Source: Spirosoma sordidisoli (lineage in GTDB: Bacteria; Bacteroidota; Bacteroidia; Cytophagales; Spirosomataceae). From it: a stretch of 64,000 nucleotides of DNA. The stretch spans positions 41,846 to 105,845 of the forward strand of contig NZ_SBLB01000014.1 of the NCBI RefSeq assembly GCF_004138325.1. The letters are read 5' to 3'. Positions 41,318-50,138 of this stretch are shown here, in pieces. Within the stretch, counting starts at the first letter, position 1. Every line of letters begins with the position of its first letter. The position numbers and the translations under genes are program-made. The notes beneath the pieces were generated by a model. That model was not told the DNA's origin. It ran no database searches and worked only from the letters and a program-made list of their open reading frames with translations.

Positions 41318-43318
41318 ATGAGTACGGAACAGGACAAAGAATACCGGGGCATTCTTGCCGTCATCTTATATCTGGCTTTCGCCATTATCGCGAGCCATCT
41401 TTATTTTTTTGGCTACGAGACCTGGCAGGGTAATGGCTTCACGCATCCGTTAATTGATAAGTTTCTTATAAATCTCAACCAACGGCTGCACCTGTTTTCG
41501 AGTCCGGGTATCAGCAAGCTCCTTGCCCTTCTGCCTTTAGCAGTGTATTCATTTGGGAACAAACCAAAGAAAACGCTGACCATTACCTGGCAGCGGGTCT
41601 TACTGGGTGCTGGGGCTGGCGGCCTGCTGATGTTCGCCAACACACCCCTGCTTCATTGGGAGTGGCTTTCAATAGCACTCAGGACGGGTATATACACCCT
41701 GACGACCCTCAGCGGGTTCTTGCTGCTGATCCGGGCGGGAAATGATGCCAACCGGATCATTAATATTCGGTTGGACAAAGATTTGTTCAATGATGAAAAC
41801 GAGTCGTTCCCCCAGGAAGACAAGCTGATCGACAATGAATTTTCGGTCAATATACCCACTGAATACCGGTATCGGGGCCGAACGAAGCAGGGGTGGGTCA
41901 ATGTTGTCAACCCCTTCCGGGCCGCGATGGTGTTGGGTACACCTGGCTCCGGCAAAACCTTTGCGGTTATTAACAATTATATCCGGCAGCATATTGAGAA
42001 AGGCTTCGCGATGTATATCTACGATTTCAAGTTCCCCGACCTGTCAACGGTGGCCTACAACTACCTGTTACAACACCACCAGAATTACGCAGTCAAGCCA
42101 AAATTCTTTATTATCAACTTCGATGATCCGCGTCGGTCGCACCGCTGTAACCCACTGTCGCCTGAGGGCATGACTGACATTGTGGACGCGCAGGAGTCGG
42201 CTCGTACCATCCTGCTAAACCTCAACAAAACCTGGATTCAGCGGCAGGGCGACTTCTTTGTTGAGTCGCCTATGAACTTCCTGACGGCCTGCATCTGGTT
42301 TCTAAAAAAATACCAGAATGGCCGGTATTGTACCTTTCCCCACGTCATCGAGTTTGCCAACCGCGAGTATGAAAAAATCTTTCCGGTGCTGCTGGCGGAG
42401 CGTGATGTTGAGAATTACACGATTCCGTTTGCCAGTGCCTTGAAAAAACGGGCCTTTGAGCAATTGGAAGGGCAGATTGCTTCCGCCCGAATTCCGCTGG
42501 CCCGCCTTGCTTCGCCTGCCTTATACTGGGTGATGACGGGTAATGATTTCACGCTGGAAATTAATGATCCCAAGGCTCCCAAAATTCTGTGCGTAGGCAA
42601 CAACCCGACCCGGCAGGAAGTCTATGGAGCCGCGCTGGGACTCTATAACGCCCGGTTGGTGCGGCTCGTTAACCGTAAAGGGCGACTCAAATCGTCGATT
42701 ATTATTGATGAGTTGCCTACTATTTATTTCCGGGGTCTCGATAACCTCATTGCTACCGCACGAAGCAATAAGGTTTCTACCTGCCTGGGCTTGCAGGACC
42801 TCAGCCAGTTGAAAAGGGACTATGGCGACAAAGAGGCTACCGTTATCTTCAACACCGTTGGCAATGTATTTTCGGGACAGGTTGTGGGCGAAACCGCCAA
42901 GACGCTCTCGGCTCGATTTGGTAAAATTGTGCAGCGTCGGCAGTCCTATACAATTAGTGAAAAAGATACGACAACGAGCATCTCCACGCAATTGGACTCT
43001 TTAATTCCCGAAAGTAAACTCAGTAATCTATCACAGGGCTTTTTTGTAGGAGCTGTAGCCGATAATTTTGTGGAAGCGATTAGTCAGAAAATTTTTCACG
43101 GGCAGTTACTCGTTAGCGAGCAGACGCAACAGGAGATGGCGGCTTTCCAGCCCATCCCTGAATTAACGGCGCAGGCTAAACTATCCGACGATGCCTTAGC
43201 CAATCTACTGGAGCAAAACTACCGGCAGATAAAGGCCGATGTGGATACACTGCTGACCGCCGAATTAGACCGAATTGCCCAAACCCCGGAACTCAGTTAC
43301 CTGCTGGTAGCTCCTTAG
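41318..43318 (+). CDS. Type IV coupling protein (TraG/VirD4-like)
   Basis: About 666 aa from the ATG at 41318. Membrane segments (about 10-32, 55-72, 87-105, 115-136) precede the ATPase domain: Walker A GTPGSGKTF (about 206) and Walker B-like SSIIIDELPTIYFRG (about 460). It links the relaxosome to the T4SS channel. Located directly downstream of relaxase and iterons; it should be the VirD4 partner of the TraG ATPase at 32572. Confidence 0.92.
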   Translation: MSTEQDKEYRGILAVILYLAFAIIASHLYFFGYETWQGNGFTHPLIDKFLINLNQRLHLFSSPGISKLLALLPLAVYSFGNKPKKTLTITWQRVLLGAGAGGLLMFANTPLLHWEWLSIALRTGIYTLTTLSGFLLLIRAGNDANRIINIRLDKDLFNDENESFPQEDKLIDNEFSVNIPTEYRYRGRTKQGWVNVVNPFRAAMVLGTPGSGKTFAVINNYIRQHIEKGFAMYIYDFKFPDLSTVAYNYLLQHHQNYAVKPKFFIINFDDPRRSHRCNPLSPEGMTDIVDAQESARTILLNLNKTWIQRQGDFFVESPMNFLTACIWFLKKYQNGRYCTFPHVIEFANREYEKIFPVLLAERDVENYTIPFASALKKRAFEQLEGQIASARIPLARLASPALYWVMTGNDFTLEINDPKAPKILCVGNNPTRQEVYGAALGLYNARLVRLVNRKGRLKSSIIIDELPTIYFRGLDNLIATARSNKVSTCLGLQDLSQLKRDYGDKEATVIFNTVGNVFSGQVVGETAKTLSARFGKIVQRRQSYTISEKDTTTSISTQLDSLIPESKLSNLSQGFFVGAVADNFVEAISQKIFHGQLLVSEQTQQEMAAFQPIPELTAQAKLSDDALANLLEQNYRQIKADVDTLLTAELDRIAQTPELSYLLVAP

Positions 43319-43344
43319 TCACCGGCAATACCCAACCCTCGCCT

Positions 43345-43677
43345 ATGGCTATAGATATACAACCTTACCGCTCAGAACTCGCCCATCGGCTTGGTCAACT
43401 CCGTACTCAGTTCGGGCTTTCACAACGTGACTTTCAGGACACGCTTGGCCTGGGCCAGAACATTATCTTTCGGGCCGAAAAAGACCTCAGTATGAGCATA
43501 GAGGCTCTTTTAGCTTTAGCCCTCTACTACGTGCAGGAACATGACATAAACCCCGACTGGTTGTTCAATCCCGACAACACCGATTTACCTTTGCTGAACA
43601 GCCAAGCCACCAAAAACCGAATAAAAGTCAAAATTTGGGATAGGATGGAAGAAATGCGGGTAGCGGAGTTGGTGTGA
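43345..43677 (+). CDS. XRE-like DNA-binding protein
   Basis: A 110-aa protein with an HTH-like stretch LGQLRTQFGLSQRDFQDTLGLGQNIIFRAEK (about 15-45) and a tail DWLFNPDNTDLPLL matching the XRE protein at 22115-22495. It follows the coupling-protein gene with a 26-base gap and precedes a strong hairpin. May repress transfer genes. Confidence 0.65.
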   Translation: MAIDIQPYRSELAHRLGQLRTQFGLSQRDFQDTLGLGQNIIFRAEKDLSMSIEALLALALYYVQEHDINPDWLFNPDNTDLPLLNSQATKNRIKVKIWDRMEEMRVAELV

Positions 43678-43687
43678 AGATGCCTCC

Positions 43688-43723
43688 AGCCCAATTTTGC
43701 AAGGCCGCTTGCAAAATTAGGCT
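43688..43723. terminator. Bidirectional hairpin terminator
   Basis: Perfect 11-bp stem AATTTTGCAAG / CTTGCAAAATT with a GCCG loop, extended by flanking GCC/GGC, between convergent genes ending at 43677 and 43765. Its A/T arms would give U-runs on both strands. Confidence 0.7.
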
Positions 43724-43764
43724 TAATAGTTATAAGCTACTGATTATCTGTGCGATGTATAAAA

Positions 43765-44484
43765 TTATAATACCAAAAAACAATATCGTTTTGGGTCAAT
43801 TGCCCTTCCCCGATACTGTACAGTATAATGCAAGTGTGGCCCGGTAGTCAGCCCCGTTTTTCCGACGCGGCCGATACATTGCCCCCGACGTACCCATTGG
43901 CCGGGTTTTACCTCGAATTGGCTTAGGTGACCATATAGAGTTGCAAAACCGTCGCGGTGCGTCACCTGAATTGTTAGCCCCATACCACTTGGTTGAAGCC
44001 CCACTTTACTAACCTGTCCATCGGCTGTCGCATAGATGGGTGTGCCGAGGGGTTGCGGAAAATCTATGCCATTATGTAGTTGAGTACGGCCCGAGAGGGG
44101 GTGGCATCGCCAGCCAAACCAACTACTCACTCTGTATTGCTCCCTCCGGTCAATCCGCACGGGTAGTATCGACGGGATATGCCGCAGGCGATCAGCCGCC
44201 CCCACATATGCTTCGCCTGAACCAACTACTGGCTTTCTCTCGCCAACCCCACTTAGCCAGGCCACCAACGCCGAATCCGTGCGGCTTTCTGTAGTCGAAT
44301 CAGAGAAAAAATTATTGATTGGTTTGGTAAATCTTACTGGTTCGTTAAAATAGCTGACTTTCAACGAGTCTTGGGTTAGTTTTTGCTCCCTAAAAATAAC
44401 CTGAGCCTGGCTAAAAGGGCAAAAAACGACCCTTATGATGATCAAAAACACAAAAAACTTAACCTTCTTACGTTGATAATTCAT
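43765..44484 (-). CDS. M23 peptidoglycan endopeptidase
   Basis: About 239 aa from MNYQRKKVKFFVFL (ATG 44484); membrane/signal start. The LytM domain has SSWFGWRCHPLSGRTQLHNGIDF (first Zn ligands) and GPHLHY (later His pair). It cleaves peptide cross-links in the cell wall, often to pass a conjugation channel. It is divergent from the DUF3945 gene. The exposed Zn motif is complete. Confidence 0.9.
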   Translation of the reverse strand: MNYQRKKVKFFVFLIIIRVVFCPFSQAQVIFREQKLTQDSLKVSYFNEPVRFTKPINNFFSDSTTESRTDSALVAWLSGVGERKPVVGSGEAYVGAADRLRHIPSILPVRIDRREQYRVSSWFGWRCHPLSGRTQLHNGIDFPQPLGTPIYATADGQVSKVGLQPSGMGLTIQVTHRDGFATLYGHLSQFEVKPGQWVRRGQCIGRVGKTGLTTGPHLHYTVQYRGRAIDPKRYCFLVL

Positions 44485-44551
44485 ACGTTCTACCTTAATT
44501 TTATCTATAGTAAAGATAGATTTTGATTTGCAAAGAAAATCGAAAAGCATC

Positions 44552-45952
44552 ATGAATAAAGCACAGACTATCGCCGAACAGACTGAGACGGAAGAATACG
44601 CCCTGAAACTACCCAGTCAGTCAGAGGCATTACGGCAGTACCTGGGCAACGATGGGTTGCTCTCGAACGAGGAGATTGCCAGGGCGTTGTACGATGACAA
44701 CCTAACCAAAAAGGCTCTTCGTGAAAAAGTGGTTGGGGCAGACGTGACGACCGACCGGAAGTTACTGGATCGGCTGACGAACCACTTATGGGCGACGCAT
44801 CAGTCGGTGAAGGCGACTAAACACTTATTGCCCGCCGAAGGAATTGACCCCAAGGCCACTTACCGCCTGACTATCACGGACGAACAGACGCAACGCATTG
44901 AGCCAGCAAAGCCACAACAGGCAGATGTACCAATGCCCAAAGTGGTGATCGTGAGCGGCAACTTACTGGCTAATTTCCTGCACAACTACAGGTTGAACCG
45001 CGATATGCAGCTCCGGGTCGAGAAGTTAACGGGTCAGCAGCAAGGCGTGTCGCCCCGTCCGGTCAACGATAGCCAGCCACAGCCGGTCATCCCGGAAAAG
45101 GTATCCAGGCCAGCGCCTATACATGCTCAACGGGCTGAACCTGTAATGATTAGGACATACTCGTGGGAACAGGTGGCAAGCCAATTAGCCGCAGCCGGCA
45201 TCAGCCGGGAGCAACTTACTGACAAAGGGCAGCTTACCCGGCTGTTGGGTGGGCAGCAGACCGGGCCACTTACGCTTGACCAAAAAATTGATGGGCGTTA
45301 TGTGTCGCTGACGGGTAAACTCCGCGTGGTTGAGGTCAATGGGCAGCTTAAACTCCGCATCCAGCCGATACGTGACCAAAAACTCGTCCGCGCCCTAACC
45401 ATACCTAAACAGATTCAGGGCTACACCTTCACTGCCGACGACCGGGCCAATCTGATCAAATCTGGCGAATTGGGTAGGGCAGTGGAGTTGACTGATCCGC
45501 GCATGAAACAACCTTACCGGGCTTTCATCGGCACCGATGCCAGGACTCAACAACTCATAGTGACGCGGGAGGAGCAAATTAAACTGCCCAAAACCATCAA
45601 CGGCGTACCGCTGACACAAACCCAGCGCGAACTGATTGGCCAGGGAAAAGCCATCCGGCTCGACGGGTTGACTGGGCAGAATGGTCAGATGTTTTCGGCT
45701 TATGTGCAGGTGTCAGCCGCCAAACGGAGCCTGAATGTGACCAGCGTTCCCGACACCGCCGTGAAAAAAACGACCGACCTTAAAACCACCAGCGACCTGA
45801 ACCGGCCGAGCCATCAACTGAAAGGAACGTCGTCGGGGCAAAGCGCGAAGACGGAGAAAAAACCGCCCGCCCGGCGGCCCGGTGTTCGATCTGGTCAAGT
45901 CCCTCAACCTGCCGCCAATGAGGAGCAACGACGCGGCCCTCGACTTCGCTAA
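44552..45952 (+). CDS. DUF3945-type plasmid protein
   Basis: About 466 aa from the ATG at 44552. It is modular: helical N-terminus, Gln/Pro-rich linkers, and repeated motifs DQKIDGRYVSLTGKLRVVEVNGQLKLRIQP, GYTFTADDRANLIKSGELGRAVEL and GVPLTQTQRELIGQGKAIRL, the DUF3945 pattern. Such proteins accompany Bacteroidota conjugative elements; function unknown. The following gene starts after 10 bases. Confidence 0.75.
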   Translation: MNKAQTIAEQTETEEYALKLPSQSEALRQYLGNDGLLSNEEIARALYDDNLTKKALREKVVGADVTTDRKLLDRLTNHLWATHQSVKATKHLLPAEGIDPKATYRLTITDEQTQRIEPAKPQQADVPMPKVVIVSGNLLANFLHNYRLNRDMQLRVEKLTGQQQGVSPRPVNDSQPQPVIPEKVSRPAPIHAQRAEPVMIRTYSWEQVASQLAAAGISREQLTDKGQLTRLLGGQQTGPLTLDQKIDGRYVSLTGKLRVVEVNGQLKLRIQPIRDQKLVRALTIPKQIQGYTFTADDRANLIKSGELGRAVELTDPRMKQPYRAFIGTDARTQQLIVTREEQIKLPKTINGVPLTQTQRELIGQGKAIRLDGLTGQNGQMFSAYVQVSAAKRSLNVTSVPDTAVKKTTDLKTTSDLNRPSHQLKGTSSGQSAKTEKKPPARRPGVRSGQVPQPAANEEQRRGPRLR

Positions 45953-45962
45953 CTGATTGGTT

Positions 45963-47327
45963 ATGCAGCCTACACATTCGTTAGATGACTATCGGAGAGA
46001 GATTGATTTGGTCGTGTTTTTGGAACAGGAGGGGTTTCGGGTCAAAACGACCAAAGGATCGCGGCACAGCAAATGGGTGACGATGGAGCAGCCCGATACC
46101 GACCGGCATCTGATTGTGTCGCGCAAACAGAATGGCGAATACCGATACTACAACCCCAGCGACGACTTCGACAAAGGAACCGTTATTGACTTTGTGGCGG
46201 GTAAGAAACACTATGACCTAAGCACCAAAAAAGGCTGGCGGGAGGTAGCCGATTACCTCAACGATTATTTGGGTCGCCCTACGCATCAGCAGCATACAGT
46301 ACACCAGCAACCTACTGAGGAGGTGAAGCGGAGCCGGGCGGTCGCCCAATATTTTCGGATGGAGCCGCTAACGGATACGCGCTATTTAGAGAGCCGGGGC
46401 ATTCGGCCCGAAACACTGTCTTCGTTCCCCTTTAGCCAACGTATTTTCAACCAAACCTATACCAGCGAAGACAATAAATTCAGCACGACTAACACCGTCT
46501 TCCCACTCGAAAATGGTAATGGAATGTTGGGCCTTGTGGTTCGGAACGATAGCTTCAACCAGATTCGGGGTAGCAAAGACGATGGTGTTTGGGTCAGCAA
46601 CGTTGACCCCACCCGGCTACCGAAGGAGCTATTTATCTGTGAAAGCCCGATTGATGCTTTGTCCTACCACGAGTTGCACCCGCCCGCGCAGCCACACGAG
46701 CGGGTCTATGTGTCATTGGCGGGTACGCCCTCATACGCTCAACCCCTGACCGTCCAGCGGCTCATCAGTCGCCTTCGGCCTGAGCGTATTTTGTTGGGTA
46801 ATGACAATGACCCCAGCGGCATCTATTACAATACGATGTGGCTGGCCCAACTAAACCCGGCGCGGTCGCCGGTGGGGGTAGGGCCGATAGGCCGGGTGAT
46901 GGCTTCGGAGCGGAAATGCACCGTAATCTTCGATGGACTGGCTACCGCTACGCCCCAAACCGATGCATTTACACGCTATTGGCAACAGGGCGTAACGATT
47001 CTCAACCGGGGCTACGAACCCGACCAGCAGCGGGCCAGCTTAGAAGTAGTGGGAGGGGGGCCATCAGATCTTACCCAACTTCGGCTTGAAATGCCCAAAC
47101 AACGGCCATTCCTGATCCGGCTGGAAAAAATGCTGCTCGATTTTCGGGGACTCACGCAGGTTGTAGAAATTAAACGGCCCGCCGAAAAAGATTGGAATGA
47201 GCAACTTCAACAGTATCAGAAACAAACACAAGCGTTAGCCAACAAGCCGACCGAAAAACCGCAACAGACGGCTCAGACGCCAGGGTCGCCTAACGAGGAG
47301 ACTCGGCGAACATTTCCCCGGCATTAA
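45963..47327 (+). CDS. Toprim-domain protein (primase-like, DUF3991)
   Basis: About 454 aa from the ATG at 45963. An N-terminal DUF3991-type region (REIDLVVFLEQEGFRV, RYYNPSDDFDKGTVIDFVAG) is followed by a Toprim-like core: ELFICESPIDALSYHEL (E about 225) and ERILLGNDNDPSG (D-x-D). This pattern is known from plasmid replication/mobilisation primases. The tail is Gln-rich. Co-transcribed with DUF3945. Confidence 0.78.
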   Translation: MQPTHSLDDYRREIDLVVFLEQEGFRVKTTKGSRHSKWVTMEQPDTDRHLIVSRKQNGEYRYYNPSDDFDKGTVIDFVAGKKHYDLSTKKGWREVADYLNDYLGRPTHQQHTVHQQPTEEVKRSRAVAQYFRMEPLTDTRYLESRGIRPETLSSFPFSQRIFNQTYTSEDNKFSTTNTVFPLENGNGMLGLVVRNDSFNQIRGSKDDGVWVSNVDPTRLPKELFICESPIDALSYHELHPPAQPHERVYVSLAGTPSYAQPLTVQRLISRLRPERILLGNDNDPSGIYYNTMWLAQLNPARSPVGVGPIGRVMASERKCTVIFDGLATATPQTDAFTRYWQQGVTILNRGYEPDQQRASLEVVGGGPSDLTQLRLEMPKQRPFLIRLEKMLLDFRGLTQVVEIKRPAEKDWNEQLQQYQKQTQALANKPTEKPQQTAQTPGSPNEETRRTFPRH

Positions 47328-47364
47328 TTGTCTAAGCAAAAATGTCTTTACTCAACCTAAACGT

Positions 47365-47766
47365 ATGAACATGGAATCTCACATTCTGGAGTATAGAAGT
47401 GCAGCCTTCGAGGTTTGCCAGTGCAGTGTGGAGGTGTGCCGAACTCTGAATGTGGTGATTGCCACCGAGGTTAGGAACGGCTTAGAAGTGACTGAAAACG
47501 TCGAGACAATTGCCAATGAAGCTGTGCGTCAGTTCGAGTTAGACCCGCGCCGGTTGTTTTTCATCGAGCGGTATTATCCCGAAACCCCTTTCGAGAATGC
47601 CAGCTTAGTCGAGTTCTGCTTAGACGAAGGAGCGGAACTCCGCAACCCCCGACGGTTTGAGTTGCCCCCGTCTGTACTACACAAAATCAAGCCGAGTGGC
47701 ACCGGCCCGGACTTTAGTCGCTTCAATGATCTGGTTACAGTTGACGATGAATCATCTACAGAATAG
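47365..47766 (+). CDS. Hypothetical protein (133 aa)
   Basis: An acidic, soluble 133-residue protein with three Cys near the start (FEVCQCSVEVCRTLNVV) and PRRLFFIERYYPETPFENASLVEFC in the middle. No domain named. Its end overlaps the next gene by 20 bases, so the two are coupled. Confidence 0.55.
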   Translation: MNMESHILEYRSAAFEVCQCSVEVCRTLNVVIATEVRNGLEVTENVETIANEAVRQFELDPRRLFFIERYYPETPFENASLVEFCLDEGAELRNPRRFELPPSVLHKIKPSGTGPDFSRFNDLVTVDDESSTE

Positions 47767-48193
47767 GGACGATAAAGATCGCCCCAATACTCTATTGGAA
47801 GCCGCTGGCCGGTATCGGGAGATATTGGCGAAGATGACCGAACGGGTATCAGAGGAAGACGCGCCAACTATGGCCATGTATCTGGGGTTGAGCATGACCA
47901 ACTACTACATTAAGCGACGTGGAGAGCGGCCATTTAACTATGCCGATATTGCCCGATTGGTCGAACGGTACGGTAGTGACGAGGAGCAGGCCGATTTACA
48001 AGCCTTCTTTACGATCCGTGACGGGTTGTATGAATGGTTGCAAAAGTCCCCTATTCCTTTGGTGCAATTCCGACGATTGCTGGGTTTACAGCACTACCGG
48101 GATTTAGCCCACCGAGGGACGCAACCCAATACATGGCGGTTGGACGACTTGGAGAAGATTGGAGCATTTCTGGCGCAAATTGGCCAGGTATAA
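47747..48193 (+). CDS. Hypothetical protein (148 aa)
   Basis: From the ATG at 47747: MNHLQNRDDKDRPNTLLEAA. Helical and charged; SEEDAPTMAMYLGLSM and a C-terminal IPLVQFRRLLGLQHYRDLAHRG that looks like a small HTH. Coupled to the 133-aa gene before it and convergent with the AbiE operon. No function assigned. Confidence 0.55.
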   Translation: MNHLQNRDDKDRPNTLLEAAGRYREILAKMTERVSEEDAPTMAMYLGLSMTNYYIKRRGERPFNYADIARLVERYGSDEEQADLQAFFTIRDGLYEWLQKSPIPLVQFRRLLGLQHYRDLAHRGTQPNTWRLDDLEKIGAFLAQIGQV

Positions 48194-48212
48194 CCGCATC
48201 AGCAACTGAATT

Positions 48213-49271
48213 TCAATAACTCGTGGCATGATACCAGTAAAAAAAGGCTTCTGCCGAGGATTTCTTTAGCTTATTTAGCCAGCCCAACGCCGGATTGTCT
48301 ATCTGCCAGTCGGCGATTTGGGCCGCATTGTCGTAGCGTTCAATACCCGCAGATTCTGTTAGGATTAACTGGCTGAGATAAGCGGCTTTCGCACCCGCTA
48401 CAATTGCCTGCTCAATCCGAAACTCGTCCATAACGAAGCTGTTGAGCCGTTTGATACCGTCCTGTAGGAACATGAATTCTTGCTGCCGAACATCGCGTCG
48501 GGCTAAGAGCAGGGCCGTATCGAAAATATCATTCAGCACGTCATCTGGGGAAATTGTTAATTGCCGGAAGGTAATTTCCTGGCCCGCCAGCCGCTCAAAC
48601 GTTTGTTGGACCAGGTTCAGGTCAGTGGCGTGGTCGAAGAGCAATGCCACATCGAACAATTGCTTGATGACCTCTAAAGGTCGCTTTTTTGCATACAGAA
48701 TGCCGGTCGTATTGGGAGCAAAAGCCGTTAGTTTATCGCCAAGTAAACAGTTAATGTCTGGCAATTGTACGGAGTGAATAGGCTGAGTAACCTGTAGCCA
48801 GGCGTGGTTAAGCGGTTTTGTTGTTAGGGTCGGGTAGTCCGCTTCGGCATACAGAATGTCCAGCAATACCGGCTCCTCGCCAAACCCCACCCGGACTCCT
48901 GCATCAATCCGGCTGGTATAGAAAAACTTGTAATGCTCAACGGGGACGTGCTGATGGCTTTTTCGGTTGGAGTCATCTGCCCACCGGGTAAACTGACCCT
49001 GACCAACAATCTTGTCGAACAGGGTGATCAGGTTGTCGGGCCGATGGGGCATGATGATGTCAATATCAATGGACAGTCGGCTCGGCTGGTCGAAATGGAG
49101 CATGAGCGACGTTCCGCCTTTGAAAACGAACGATAGGTTCTGGTCGTGCAGTTGTTCGAGCAGATACAACGCCCAGGTTACTTTCTCAAGCAGTTTTACG
49201 TCCAGTTTCTTCGGGTACTGAGCGGCAATGGTCTGCAGCCAGGTAGCGGTAAAGGTTTGTGGGAGAATCAC
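48213..49271 (-). CDS. abiEii: AbiEii-type nucleotidyltransferase toxin
   Basis: A 352-aa protein. Residues about 52-72 carry GGTSLMLHFDQPSRL followed by SIDIDI, the nucleotidyltransferase signature of AbiEii/AbiGii toxins. KRPLEVIKQLFDVALLF follows in the family's usual place. Such toxins transfer nucleotides (to tRNA acceptor stems in studied homologues) when free of antitoxin, causing abortive infection or plasmid addiction. Its ATG overlaps the antitoxin stop by 4 bases. Confidence 0.85.
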   Translation of the reverse strand: MILPQTFTATWLQTIAAQYPKKLDVKLLEKVTWALYLLEQLHDQNLSFVFKGGTSLMLHFDQPSRLSIDIDIIMPHRPDNLITLFDKIVGQGQFTRWADDSNRKSHQHVPVEHYKFFYTSRIDAGVRVGFGEEPVLLDILYAEADYPTLTTKPLNHAWLQVTQPIHSVQLPDINCLLGDKLTAFAPNTTGILYAKKRPLEVIKQLFDVALLFDHATDLNLVQQTFERLAGQEITFRQLTISPDDVLNDIFDTALLLARRDVRQQEFMFLQDGIKRLNSFVMDEFRIEQAIVAGAKAAYLSQLILTESAGIERYDNAAQIADWQIDNPALGWLNKLKKSSAEAFFYWYHATSY

Positions 49272-50044
49272 GCTTTAGACTGGTTTGGTATAGCAACCGA
49301 CGTTCCGGTGGTCAGCAGGTCTTTGAGTTGGGGTAAGTGGTTCCGTCGGCGGGCGTACCGCTGAAGCCGATTCACATTAATGACGTAATTTTCAGTGAGC
49401 CCTTCCATAATTCGGGGTAGCTCTTCCTGGTACATAAAGAATAATGAACTATCGGCGAGTAAATCCACGAGTAGCTTTTCAACCGTTATCGTCGTCACGC
49501 TGCCCAACGGTTGTAGGGGGGCCTCGCTGATAAGCGGTTTGATGATGGCAATCGTTGGGTGATCGGTCAGGTAGGTCTCCAGTACGGGCCAGTCTGTAGC
49601 CCGCACCACCGGCACGGCTGAGTCCGACCCCGTCGCAAACGTTTTCTGGCAAAACCCACGAACCGCATCAACGGCATCCCGCTCAACCTCAATTAGCCAG
49701 TATTCTACAAAGGGTATGTGCATCAGCAGCGGCTGTAGCCACCGCGTAGTCCACAGGCAGATGGTCAGGTAGGGGAATTCCTGACGTAACGGCTCCAGCC
49801 AGGCGTTAAATGAGTTTGGTAATTGAGCGTTGGCCCCAAAAGTAGATTGCCCTGCCTGATCGACTACCTGGTATTGACCCCGCCCTGACTTAGCCAGCCA
49901 ACCCTGTTGCAGCAGACCGTAAATGTGCCAGTCAATGGTAGTTGGCTTGGCTGTTGGGTAGAGCAATCGTAACCGACTTGCCAACTCTTGCCGGGATACT
50001 GTTGCACCTATATGAAACTGCCCGATAAATACTTGATTAGCCAT
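49268..50044 (-). CDS. abiEi: AbiEi-like antitoxin/transcription regulator
   Basis: About 258 aa from MANQVFIGQFHIGATVSRQEL (ATG 50044). The N-terminal winged-helix part (ASRLRLLYPTAKPTTIDWHIYGLLQQGWLAKSG) and the long C-terminal part match AbiEi-type/DUF6577 regulators by pattern. It overlaps the AbiEii toxin by 4 bases. The 16-bp palindrome upstream fits autoregulation. A TA or phage-defence pair is the likely role. Confidence 0.72.
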   Translation of the reverse strand: MANQVFIGQFHIGATVSRQELASRLRLLYPTAKPTTIDWHIYGLLQQGWLAKSGRGQYQVVDQAGQSTFGANAQLPNSFNAWLEPLRQEFPYLTICLWTTRWLQPLLMHIPFVEYWLIEVERDAVDAVRGFCQKTFATGSDSAVPVVRATDWPVLETYLTDHPTIAIIKPLISEAPLQPLGSVTTITVEKLLVDLLADSSLFFMYQEELPRIMEGLTENYVINVNRLQRYARRRNHLPQLKDLLTTGTSVAIPNQSKA

Positions 50045-50050
50045 TGTGTG

Positions 50051-50090
50051 CCAAGTTTCGGCAAATGTAGGTATATTTGCCGAAACTTGG
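50051..50090. promoter_or_regulatory. Perfect 16-bp palindrome covering two divergent -7 boxes
   Basis: CCAAGTTTCGGCAAAT (50051-50066) and its exact reverse complement (50075-50090) flank an 8-bp spacer. On the minus strand TACATTTG (50062-50069) is a perfect -7 box for the antitoxin ATG at 50044; on the plus strand TATATTTG (50072-50079) is one for the recombinase ATG at 50139. The operator would cover both promoters. Confidence 0.75.
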
Positions 50091-50138
50091 TATTTGTACA
50101 GGTAGATAACAGAAAAAAAATGTCTTATCTTGCTGCTT

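Noticed and set aside
48325..48340. Iteron-like GCATTGTCGTAGCGTT inside abiEii
   Set aside because: Only the TTGTCGTAG half matches, it stands alone, and the surrounding bases show no other unit; taken as chance.
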